This document shows, one piece after another, positions 43,691 to 52,985 of a stretch of 64,000 nt of DNA. Each line of letters begins with the position of its first letter. Positions within the stretch are counted from its first letter, which is position 1. Position numbers and translations under genes: made by a program. The notes under the pieces were generated by a model. That model had not been told where the DNA came from. It saw only the letters and a list, made by a program, of their open reading frames with translations, and did not search any database. The DNA is from Massariosphaeria phaeospora (lineage: Eukaryota > Ascomycota > Dothideomycetes > Pleosporales): positions 1,550,001-1,614,000 of the forward strand of contig JAADJZ010000009.1 of the NCBI GenBank assembly GCA_011032825.1, given 5' to 3'.

Positions 43691-44541
43691 GACCAAACTT
43701 TTGCTGTGGGTTCCTATCGTGTGGATGCTGCGCTCCTTGCGGTCCTGACGGAGATGAGACTTTTCAGACTTCGGTGTTCCTCTGGCTCCGCTCCGCCGCG
43801 CGCCAAGGTCCGCCAAGGTCCGCCACGTAACAGCCAACCAGAGCCGCTGCAGCCAGACGCGCCACCCCCACTGCCCTCCTTGCAACGACTCAAATTGCCG
43901 TGGGCAGTCCAGACGTATCTTCTTCTACACCAGCGATGCCTTTGCCTGAAGTGCATGCAATACGCATTGGCGGGGTAGTGCAGGGCATGTTACCCTTGGC
44001 AGACTCTCCCTCCACCTCTAGCTCCCTTTCGCTTCCTCTTGCCCCGTCGGGACAACTCAGCTACGTAATCCAGCTAGACGATACGTGAAGGCGTCAACCA
44101 ACGATTGCAAGGTAAGTTCTCCCGTCGTCCCGAATGAACCCCAGCCACTAACACTTTGAAGGGTACGGTATTCTTCCAAGCGATGCGTCTTCCCCTACAG
44201 CGACCGCAACCGCCCGCCCCGCTGTCCTCATGTCTGATTAGGATACGGCAACATCTGCAGACGAGGAGGATATATCAACGACTGGGCCACGCTTCTTGTC
44301 CAATTGGATAGGGCAAAGAAAGGGAGGACGACGCAACGAATGGCCAACGGGCTTCAGCCGCCGAATCAAGATAGAAACCCTATCGCGCCAACTGAGGAAG
44401 CGGTTCAAGCTCTTCACTCGTCCTTCCACTGCGTAACTCGCGGCGCCGCTGCTATCCTCGGCACGCACCGCGGTGAAATTGCTAAGGAGAACTGGGAAGC
44501 GATACATACCGCCACGACTTGTCCAGGCCGTAGCGGTCTCC

Positions 44542-45936
44542 ATGCGACTCATGGCTTCCACATCGGCCGTCGAAGCTCACAGCGCGTCCGCATTCGAGTC
44601 ACTTCCCACCGAGCTTGGGGACTTGATACTTGACCGGCTACATCCCGCAGAAATATCTCGACTCATGCAATGCAGCAGTCGCTGGGACAAGACTCTAGAA
44701 CCTCGTCTCTACGGCTCTCTCAATACTATTAACAGAGCAATGTTCTGGGCCTGCACTCACAACCACGTCAGCCTCATCCGGAAACTAGTCACCCGTTACG
44801 ACGTGTCACCAAGCACTGTCGAAACACCAATTTCGAACTGGCATTTGATGGACACAAACTGGTACAATCGGTTATTCATTCCCAATGTTTTAACGTTGAA
44901 CTTGGTGGTTAGAAAGCGACATGTTGAGGCCTTCGATACATTGCTCAGGCTGGGTGCACGCATCGACGACTTCAACCATGACAGGGTATCGCCGTGCCAA
45001 CCGTCGTTTCTGCTCCGGCGCCTTTGCCGTCCTCCGCAACGAACTCTTCTCGTGCTGCTCTTCGATGTCATTGCGAGTTCGCAAATCAGCCTCTCGGAAG
45101 TTCAACTCAGCACAATGCTCATGCTGCTAATCACATCGGACGCTCCACTGGACATCGTAACACGGACTCTTGACCTTGGTGCAAACCCGAATTATAATCA
45201 TCCATATATCAACCACAGCGCGGTATGCGCTCTGTCCGCGGCTATACTACGTAACTCTTCCTCTTTGTTCATCATGCTGATCGAACGGGGAGCTGACATC
45301 CATGGAACCAAACACAGTGTGGTCCCATTGATACCGCTGCACATTCCCATATTCGCAGCTGCACATGTGCTTCCTAAGTTTGGCCCAGCGATGATGCAGC
45401 TGTGCTTGGACAAGGGGGCAGATATCAATCAACACGCGAGTGTCAGGGTCGATTTCGCTTGGCATCATCACCGGACGACGCCCATCGATGTCTTTTTCAA
45501 ATCAATCAGGCCATGGCAGTCTACCGAGGATGAGAACAACTTGGGCTATTTCGTGGAAGCACTTCGGTTCTTGTTGAACAACGGCGCATCCCTCGATCGG
45601 CAGCTCGAAGAAATCAAAGCCTACATTCAAACCGGTCGTACTTTTGTTTGGCGGCCATCGAGTCATCGCAAGATGTGGCTGCCGATGACAATAAATGCTG
45701 CGCATTTCACTGCCGTCGTCAAATTACTGGAAACAAATGCCGCGCTTCAAAAATCAGACCACAGCGTCGCGGTCCAGATACTGAAGTCGATAAGCCGCGC
45801 TACATCCGACAACGAGACGGAGGAGTCCATGCAAGACCAAAGAGTTAACCTGTTGGGCTACATGTGCATATTCCCTGCGCTCACATATCACAAACCCTAC
45901 TATCACGAGAAGCACTCTCGTCGGCTAGCAGGGTAA
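44542..45936 (+). CDS. F-box protein with ankyrin repeats
   Basis: Frame of 464 residues from the ATG at 44542 (a second ATG lies at 44551). An in-frame stop at 44434 limits any upstream extension to non-ATG codons. The start SAFESLPTELGDLILDRLHP is an F-box, which would recruit an SCF ubiquitin ligase through Skp1. After it come diverged ankyrin repeats, seen as ACTHNHVSLIRKLVTRYDV, AFDTLLRLGARIDD, TLDLGANPNYNHP, LIERGADIHGT, LCLDKGADINQH and RFLLNNGASLD. These would bind a target protein. This F-box/ankyrin design is common and fast-evolving in filamentous ascomycetes. The target is unknown. It is neither signal-bearing nor membrane-bound and is probably cytosolic or nuclear. No neighbour points to a pathway. 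Confidence 0.8.
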   Translation: MRLMASTSAVEAHSASAFESLPTELGDLILDRLHPAEISRLMQCSSRWDKTLEPRLYGSLNTINRAMFWACTHNHVSLIRKLVTRYDVSPSTVETPISNWHLMDTNWYNRLFIPNVLTLNLVVRKRHVEAFDTLLRLGARIDDFNHDRVSPCQPSFLLRRLCRPPQRTLLVLLFDVIASSQISLSEVQLSTMLMLLITSDAPLDIVTRTLDLGANPNYNHPYINHSAVCALSAAILRNSSSLFIMLIERGADIHGTKHSVVPLIPLHIPIFAAAHVLPKFGPAMMQLCLDKGADINQHASVRVDFAWHHHRTTPIDVFFKSIRPWQSTEDENNLGYFVEALRFLLNNGASLDRQLEEIKAYIQTGRTFVWRPSSHRKMWLPMTINAAHFTAVVKLLETNAALQKSDHSVAVQILKSISRATSDNETEESMQDQRVNLLGYMCIFPALTYHKPYYHEKHSRRLAG

Positions 45937-46377
45937 AACTTTAGGCATCAAGTCCCACGGAAAGTAGGCCCACGATTACTTGCTTTATTGCCGAAAGGGT
46001 TTTTGCAAGCTCAGAGCCAACGCGAGGGAGCCTCATTTTAGTGTGAACTTACGCCCCGTTACGCCCCGGCTAGGGTTCTTCAGGCAGTCACTATGCAGCG
46101 AAGCTTTGTTGCGTCATGCGGCGAAGCCTTATCCGCTGCTGCGGGACGCCTTGCCCGCCTTGAAATATAAAGCGAAGACCGCAGCGAAACCCGCCGCAGA
46201 GAAACGCGCGCGGGATCATTGACAGGTGCACGGACCCCAAGTCCGGAATCCTACCGGGGCTTGGGCTTGAATATGACCAACTTAGCCCCAAACCCAACTG
46301 TCTAAGCCTCGGGCGTTCACAAGTATATCTGTTCGTCATTTCTGTTCGACGGGGAATCGTATCCCACACATCCAAAT
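45937..46377. other. Intergenic, 0.44 kb
   Basis: Spacer between two plus-strand genes. No gene or repeat recognised. Confidence 0.45.
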
Positions 46378-47550
46378 ATGCATTACTCACTAGCAATCTT
46401 CACGTTATCTGTTCTGTCCAATGTCGCGTCTACAGTAGCAAAGGGTGGGGGCGGCGGCGGCGGCGGAGGAGGAGGAGGTGGAGGTGGAGGAAGCGGAGGT
46501 GGAGGAAGAGGAGGAGGAGGTGGTGGTTCAGGCTCAAGACCCAGTCGACCAGGTGGTAGTCCTGGCGGCGGTGATGGAGATGACGATGCTCCGGCCCCAG
46601 GAGACGACAGTTACAGCCCTCTTTACGATAACAGTTATCTCCCAGCGCAAGAGCAGGTACAGGAAGTTATGGGGAACCTACAACTGAGCCTCAGCAGCGC
46701 GAACGGCACAGCTGCCTCGAAAGACATCTCACGGGTGGTAGAGGCGATTCTATCGACGCCAACATGTACGACCAGTGGGTCTCAGGGCATGACTAGAGTA
46801 CCCATGGTGACACAGGGGTGCACGTCGAAGTCCCTTTCATGTTCGTCGCTTCTTATCCAAACATCAGTAACATCTCTAACTAACGTATAGTTACACCAAC
46901 ATCCACCGTCCCCGCGACCGCATACGCGGCATGCACAGATTATGCCCGAGTCCTCTCCTCTTGTGCTTCAGCTACCTCTTCCTTCTACGATCTCGCCCCG
47001 TCCTTACAAGCCAAATGCGCTTGCTACTCACCCAGCCAGGTGAGCGTTTCATGCTCCGCAACATCTACCGCCGCGTCCGTCGACTACGTGCAATCCGCGT
47101 CTGCAATGGCCCTCGCAACAGCGCGATTTGATTCCGCGGCGGGCGCCTGCTACGACTACTTCAGTGTGCAGGGCTACTCCGCTCTCGCCAACGTGCTTAC
47201 AGGAAGCAACGCGAAGAACGAATCGATCCTGGGATGGCAATTCTGTCAAAATATTAACGCGGAGCTGGTACAGAGTGCCACACCGACCGCGTCGCAAGTC
47301 AATTACTATTCAACGCCCGGTCTGCCTAGTATTCTGCAACCTACGCCATATGGAAAATGCAGTCCCGTTTACCGTGGTAGATCTGGCAGTAGTTTTGGCA
47401 ATACGGGAACAAAAACGTCCGGTCTGACTGGTTTCGATCGAATTGTCTTGGTAAGTCAATGATACTCTACAAATGCACGTTCGGTCTGACATTTTCTAGA
47501 TAGTACTCCCAGCCACGATGGCAGCTTTCACCTATGGGTTATTTTGGTGA
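46378..47550 (+). CDS. Secreted glycine-rich, cysteine-containing protein, probably GPI-anchored
   Basis: Three exons, 46378-46840, 46891-47450, 47500-47550 (introns 50 and 49 nt), 357 residues. Residues 1-22 are a signal peptide. Residues 23-60 are almost pure glycine, coded by a GGN repeat. An acidic linker follows, then a Cys-rich Ser/Thr/Ala region (AACTDYARVLSSCASA, QAKCACYSPSQ, AGACYDYF) like other fungal surface proteins. The last exon adds a hydrophobic end (IVLIVLPATMAAFTYGLFW), suiting a GPI-attachment signal. It is probably a wall or surface protein of unknown function. The first donor (GTTCGT) is weak; I chose it because only a phase-1 donor restores the downstream frame, and a GTACGA site at about 46766 is an alternative. 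Confidence 0.7.
46444..46532 (+). repeat. GGN triplet repeat coding polyglycine
   Basis: A run of GGC, GGA and GGT codons, broken only by a few Ser and Arg codons. Such runs change length easily by slippage and stay in frame. Confidence 0.8.
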
Positions 47551-47775
47551 TAAGCTTGATAGAATAGACTTTTCAGCCTGCAAATGCTACATATTCAATG
47601 ATATATACATGATTCACAGCCCATAAACTCCCGGATTCACGCGCAGTGTGAGCCCCGGAGGAACTCAAATGGCTTCCGATTGACAATGAAGTGTACTGAA
47701 TCATGAGATAGGACCGACACTGACAGCAACAACACACGCAATATCTCCAGTGCTCTAGAAACCATACCCTGGATA

Positions 47776-48553
47776 TCATTGTCCCTCCACGAGTACCCGA
47801 ATCAACGCCTTCGTTACTTCAACCCCCCCACGCACCTCCTCCGCTCCCTCCAACCTCGGCACATGCAGAAATACCACATCCCGCCTTCCCCATCTCTTCT
47901 GCATCTCCAACAAGCTCACATAATACGCGAATCCACAAACAAACGTCCCCACGTCATCGCTCAATCTCACATCCACCGCTCTCGCTAGTTCCTTCGCCGT
48001 CTTCTTCTTCTTCTTCCCTCCCTCTTTCCTCGTCGCCACAATACCCGAACATGCACCCTGCCACGCCCCCACAGCCGCCTCGAGATCCAGCGCCGTGCGC
48101 AGCTCCTCCGCAGCTTTGCCAAACACCTTTTTATTCTCCGCGCGCGTGAACACTTTGCGGTCTACGTCGGGGATGTCGTGATACCCGTCTTTCGCCGCGC
48201 TCTGCTCTACGGCGAAATAGTCTCGATCTACTGCGAGGCCGATGTGCACGATGAGATGGGGGTCGTGCTGGTCGATTAATGCGGTTGTTTGTGCGAGTAT
48301 CGGGTGGTAGGCGGCGGGCAGGGGGCTGGCTGGGACGATGAGGCGGATGCGGGAGCTTGGGTGGGAGCTTTGTAGGTCGGGTGGCAGGGCGCGAGCAATT
48401 TCCCAGGAGGGGTTGGTGGTGATGTCGAGGAACGGCTGGAGAGGATGGGGTTAGTTAGTATGAGTGGAGAGGTGTTGTTGGAGGACGCGGGTGGCTTACG
48501 CCGAAGCCGGTGACGAGGACTCGAACCTCGTCTGGCGGGGTTGATTTGGTCAT
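47776..48553 (-). CDS. Pyroglutamyl-peptidase I-like protein (peptidase C15)
   Basis: Two exons, minus strand: 48553-48500 and 48435-47776 (intron 64 nt, GTAAGC...CTCCAG with a CTAAC branch site), 237 residues. Splicing restores VTGFG-PFLDITTNPSWEIA, the family's opening. The catalytic Glu is in YFAVEQSA, Cys in DDVGTFVCGFAYY and His in VVFLHVP, so the C15 triad looks complete. Known members remove an N-terminal pyroglutamate from peptides in the cytosol. A Lys-rich insert (GGKKKKKTAKELA) precedes the cysteine strand and is not usual in bacterial forms. It is followed tail to tail by the secreted glycine-rich gene. The role is inferred from family only. Confidence 0.83.
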
Positions 48554-49055
48554 TGCGAATGTTTGGATATCAGTTTTAGTCTTGGTGGACGAAGCGGGCT
48601 GGTTTGGTATAATGTTCGGAGAATGGTCTGAGTCATTGCGGGAATAAGCTGCGCTAATGATGCACTGCCTGGCTGACGTCCGCCTGAACTTTGCATTTGC
48701 TTTCTTTCCGACGCAACGCGCACACTCATTATGGTTCCCTTTTCTCCCTACGAATTGATGTCAATAAGCTAATTAAAGTATAAGCTGTGACTCTCTTTAA
48801 CCTTCGCGGTAAGACAAGGACCACATTCGCCGTCTCTAGCTTTCGAATATACGGTTAATTCGTTCCGTAGTTTACTTCCACTTTTACTACTAGGTGCGCA
48901 GTTCTTTGCACAGCACTAAGTGTTCCACTATTTCAGGAGACTGTACTATCCGTGAAAGAATATAGTCTGTTGATCAAATTTCTACGGTAGCTCTAGAATA
49001 GGAGAGTCGAAGAAGTGGACCTAAAAATACATATACAAACTACAAAGCCGATCTC
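48554..49055. other. Intergenic, 0.5 kb
   Basis: Upstream region of the pyroglutamyl-peptidase-like gene and downstream of the Kelch gene. AT content rises at about 48760-49030. Nothing recognised. Confidence 0.4.
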
Positions 49056-50117
49056 TTAGAAAGTGAAAACATCGAAGGCATCCGTCGGTGATCCGCCAGC
49101 CCGCCTCAATCCACCGCCCGGAATATATACCTTTCCTTCAACCCCAACCGCGAACGTTCCATGTCTCGGCAGCGCCATCGTCCCCGCGCTCGCCCACTGA
49201 TCCTCAACCGTATCATACACCTCCACCTGACCAAACACACCACTCTCAGTCGCGTTGTTCCCCTCCCCCCCAAACGTGTACACCTTATTCCCCACCACCC
49301 CTGCCGCAAGCCCTCCCCTCGGCGTCGGCATCATCCCAGCCGCCGTCTTCCACCCAGCCGCCAAATCGCACAGATCAAGCACATACACGGTTCCGCGCAG
49401 ACCTCCTTGCCCGATATACCGGCCCCCGAGCACATACATCTTCGAGCCGATCACTGCGGCGCCGGCGTGGTCGCGCACTTCGGGTAGATGCTTGGCCTGC
49501 GGGGGCACTTCGAGCCATGCGCCGCTGACGGTGTCGTAGATGGATACGACGGAGGATGTGAGTGTTCTGCCGTTCGGGCGCAGGTCGAGATGCGTCATGC
49601 CGCCTGCGAGGTAGATTTTCGACGCGTAGACGCCGACTGCTGCGGTGCCGCGCGCTTCTCCTGAGGGCATGTCGGCGAGCTTGGACCAGGAGCCTGTTGA
49701 CGGGTCGTATTCCCAGGAATCGGTGACTGCGGTCCATGCTCGGAGTGCCGGCTGGTCGGGGCGATCCTCGGCGAGGCCTCCTAGGAGATAGAGTTTGCCA
49801 TTGACGACGGCGACGTTGGGGTGGTTCAGGGCTTGGGGCATGGCCGCTTTCGTGCTCCAGGTGTTGTCTGGGATGGAGTAGAACTGCATGAGTGGTGTCG
49901 TGATCATTGGCACGGCGTATGACGCGTTGGGTATGACACCGCCCAGGATCGCGATGGTGGACGGTGGGAGGAACACCGTGGTGTGCTCTTGTCGGGGAAA
50001 TAAGGGAATCGGCTCGAGCGATTTCCAGGATGGGTCTCGCTTGCGGAGGTATGCTGGGGATGCAAAAGCAAGCCCAGTCACCTGGAGTAGGAGGATGTTG
50101 AGCGTGCAGGTGAACAT
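49056..50117 (-). CDS. Secreted Kelch-repeat protein
   Basis: The frame is open from 50174, but the ATG at 50117 gives a clean signal peptide (MFTCTLNILLLQVTGLAFAS), so I start there: 353 residues. Kelch motifs repeat about six times, each with a Gly-Gly pair and a later Tyr/Trp: VVNGKLYLLGGLAED, VYASKIYLAGGM, VIGSKMYVLGGRY, VVGNKVYTFGGEG and VEGKVYIPGGG. These blades would fold into a beta-propeller outside the cell. Propellers of this type bind carbohydrate or protein; no galactose-oxidase copper ligands can be recognised, so no enzyme activity is claimed. No intron is needed. Confidence 0.8.
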   Translation of the reverse strand: MFTCTLNILLLQVTGLAFASPAYLRKRDPSWKSLEPIPLFPRQEHTTVFLPPSTIAILGGVIPNASYAVPMITTPLMQFYSIPDNTWSTKAAMPQALNHPNVAVVNGKLYLLGGLAEDRPDQPALRAWTAVTDSWEYDPSTGSWSKLADMPSGEARGTAAVGVYASKIYLAGGMTHLDLRPNGRTLTSSVVSIYDTVSGAWLEVPPQAKHLPEVRDHAGAAVIGSKMYVLGGRYIGQGGLRGTVYVLDLCDLAAGWKTAAGMMPTPRGGLAAGVVGNKVYTFGGEGNNATESGVFGQVEVYDTVEDQWASAGTMALPRHGTFAVGVEGKVYIPGGGLRRAGGSPTDAFDVFTF

Positions 50118-50935
50118 GATGTTTTTCGGGGTGATTGTGAATGGGAGTTTGAAGGTGTGATATATCTGGAACAATGCAAGTCAGTGACGGTACTTATAGA
50201 AGACGTAAACGTAGAAAGAAACGCTGGGCTTACGACGCGCAGGCGGAGTGCCCATTCTTCATCCAACAAGCCATAGCACTGCCTGTCGTGCTCACAGCTC
50301 TGCTCGAAGTGAGATATTTGCCGCATTCTGTTCTCCAAGACCTTGGCCGTGACATTTCTGGATAACTCGTTCTGCACCACCAGACCTGAGAGTAACAAAT
50401 TACACTGTAGGCTGGATCAAAGCCTATCGCTTGCTCTAGTCAGTCGTTGGAGCAGCCATCCATGCTTGCTTGACTTCAATAATACCCTAAGAAAGAGGTT
50501 CAGAGGGTTGGTGAGGTCTAAGGAGTCAATGTGGTTCGTCCCGTGCGATAGATATCGTTTGCCTAACTTAGCGGCCGTGACTACACGTAGACCGGGAATC
50601 TCCGACCGCTATCTCCGACTGTGGGTATGCGGAGGCCGTGATCTCCGACTGCAATGTACTAAACGCCACCGCTGGGTTTCCGTAACGCGGAATGCATTTT
50701 GGGAAAACAACCCTATCAAGACGCGCAACCTCCACCGACAACGCTTGTCAGAAAGACAAACTAAATCCGATGATATGCTTTGCGTTCGCCGTATCATCTG
50801 AATGACTGGAAAAGCGATTGGAATCAAGGACGAGCTGGCGCATCGAATGAGAATGGTGCAGGCGATGCCCCAGGTAACGGGAATCGTGTTCGGAGCTCCA
50901 AGCCGGTGAAGTCGTTCAAACGCGTCGCCATCGTC
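50118..50935. other. Intergenic, 0.8 kb
   Basis: A plus-strand frame of 152 codons (50343-50801) has no family look. CTCCGAC occurs three times at about 50598-50650. Nothing else recognised. Confidence 0.4.
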
Positions 50936-52062
50936 CTATCCCCGAAGTACGTCTCCCCTCTGGGGAGTCTCTGCGACAATATCCATGAATCCCTGCCCAT
51001 CGAGGATCGCACCCAACAATCCGTCCAAATCTGTATCCGGAATCAGGGCAATGTTATCCCAGATGATCTTCCCAAACTCGTTGAACCACCATATCTTCAC
51101 GATGTGCTTACCAACAGCTTCGCCATCGACCACATACACGAAGTTCTGAATGTTCAGCGCGATCTTCTCGATTTCCACCGATTCCTCGACATGCTCAGCT
51201 CGTTCAATGGCTTCTGGGTCATCTAGTCCACTTGCATAACGAAGAAGACTACCATCTCCATATTCGTCCATTATGCCGAAGGCATCGGTCAATCCGGGGA
51301 GACGAAGCAGGAGTTGGTCCAGGACATCCTGATCTGATCCTTCGAAGTCGTACAGGGAAGCGTCGTCGAGGACATGGTTCGGACTGGCGAGGCAACAGCC
51401 CTCAACCCGAACCCCCGCACCTTTTGCGATTTCGACATACCTATCGGCTAGTGAGGGCGCGTAGCACGTTCTCAGCCAGACCGTGTTCCAGCCTGAGCAG
51501 CATCTTGCACTCAGGTTGCGCTCCTGGATACTCTGATGCGGGACAAGTATGCCCCCGATTTGCTCTTCGGTGGGAGAAGGGAAAGGTGCGACACCCGGGA
51601 CATCACTCAAAGCGTCGTGAAAATGCTTGTACAATGGCTGATGATGGTCAGCTTGCGCGCCAGGCCGAGCAAAGTGCGACTGGAAGAAGGGTTCGCCGCA
51701 CCCATCGCGCCATGAGCGGAAAACTCAGATATCTCCGAGCGAGGTTATCCCACTGCTGCTGGTTGTCGACTGGCGATGTAAGAGCAGTACCCTCCCAGTG
51801 ATCCTACAACCAGGTTAATCAATTCCAGTACCGTATGGAACGCGTTCGCACGACTCACCAGAACGAATATATCGAAAGGGAGAACGCCGTAACCTGCATT
51901 CCACTCCAATTGCAACGCGATGGATGCCATTCCTAGGGTCGACGCATGGAATTGCCAAAGACGATGAGAGACGCAGGCACTAGTAGTTCCGACGTTGTTT
52001 ATGGTTCCACAACAGATGCGGAAGAAAGGGACAAGTGAGATGTGACGAGATGGTGAGTCCAT
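50936..52062 (-). CDS. Hypothetical protein, three exons
   Basis: Minus strand exons 52062-51859, 51803-51702 and 51637-50936 (introns 55 and 64 nt), 335 residues. I do not recognise a named family. The splice choices are supported by continuous protein: PFDIFVL-DHWEGTAL and FPLMARW-PLYKHFHDAL, with a GCTGAC branch site before the second acceptor. The middle exon (LTSPVDNQQQWDNLARRYL) and the acidic C-terminal half (GIMDEYGDGSLLRY, ALNIQNFVYVVDGEAV, KIIWDNIALIPDTDLDGLL) look well structured and globular. There is no signal peptide or membrane segment. A later start at MASIALQLEWNAGYGVL is possible, because the first about 45 residues are less regular. Confidence 0.6.
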
Positions 52063-52287
52063 GCGGGCACGGCGGGGTAAGCTGCAGCGAGAGCGCCACC
52101 GGCTAGGCTAACCGAAGTATCTGTTGAGTGGGGCGGCGGCCATCACACATTTCATCGGGCGTAGATGCGTAAGATAGGTAGTCTTCGAATTGCATGAGCA
52201 TGTATACTCCGGTAGAACGCCCTCGAGTGCCCGCCTCCCACCAGCTCAGAACGTCGACATACCCAAGGCCGCTTGGTTCATATTCAT

Positions 52288-52985
52288 CTAAAACATGGCC
52301 CCCTCCCTTGTCCCCCCTCCACTCCTAATATCTGTACAATCGTTACATTCGCAGTAGAACATCCTGAACACACTGCCCTGGAAGCACTTTTCAAACTTGC
52401 CCAGATATGCATCCAGCATCTCATCCGCCGTCTTCCCGCCCTTCGGCGTCTGTGCAAGCTTCGCGTACTCGTACACCTGGTATAGCTAATATCTGTTGTG
52501 TCTGTTGGTATCTGTCCTCCAAGGTTTCTCCGAATACGCAAGACCCGCAGCCCTGAGCGTCGGTTCATTAACGTGGAAAGAGCCGAAGATGTCGTAGACA
52601 TCAATGGGAATGTCCTTGCCCGTACGGTCTTTGAAGCGCGCAGGTGCACTGGTGATATCGGGTAGATTCTAAGCCGGTGGAGGGGCAAAGCGACCCTGGA
52701 ACTTCTGGTAACATAGCCGTCCAATGCTCGTCGGATGATGTGATCTTTGTCCAAGTCGTGGTAATGATCGTTCAGCATCAACTGAAGTGGCCTTGATTGC
52801 TTCCCTATCGCAAGCTGCTTGACCGTTTTGCCGTGGAACCTTGGGCCGGTCTGAAGGCGGTAGTGCGTGTACGGGTCGCTGTCCGCTTTTTTGCGGAACG
52901 CTGCATCCTGTGCATCCTGGATAGAGAAAAGCGTTTCGGCGGCAGAGTCGAAGGGAACTAGTTGGCTATACGAGGTGCTGTCAGA
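52288..52985 (-). pseudogene. Broken gene of unknown family at the edge of AT-rich DNA
   Basis: The minus strand holds a well-formed protein in pieces. From about 52960: LVPFDSAAETLFSIQDAQDA through LMLNDHYHDLDKDHIIRRAL. After a frame change near 52715 comes KFQGRFAPPPA, then a TAG stop, then NLPDITSAPARFKDRTGKDI and HVNEPTLRAAGLAYSEKPW. A second TAG follows, then VYEYAKLAQTPKGGKTADEM and a Cys-containing end with the stop at 52288. Both internal stops fit CAG-to-TAG changes. No start codon is seen: the 5' end runs into AT-rich mobile-element DNA. The family and former function are unknown. Introns could explain part of the pattern, but good donor sites are lacking. Confidence 0.55.

Noticed and set aside
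50343..50801. 152-codon plus-strand frame
   Set aside because: Arg/Trp/Cys-rich without recognisable pattern; contains a short CTCCGAC repeat; probably non-coding.
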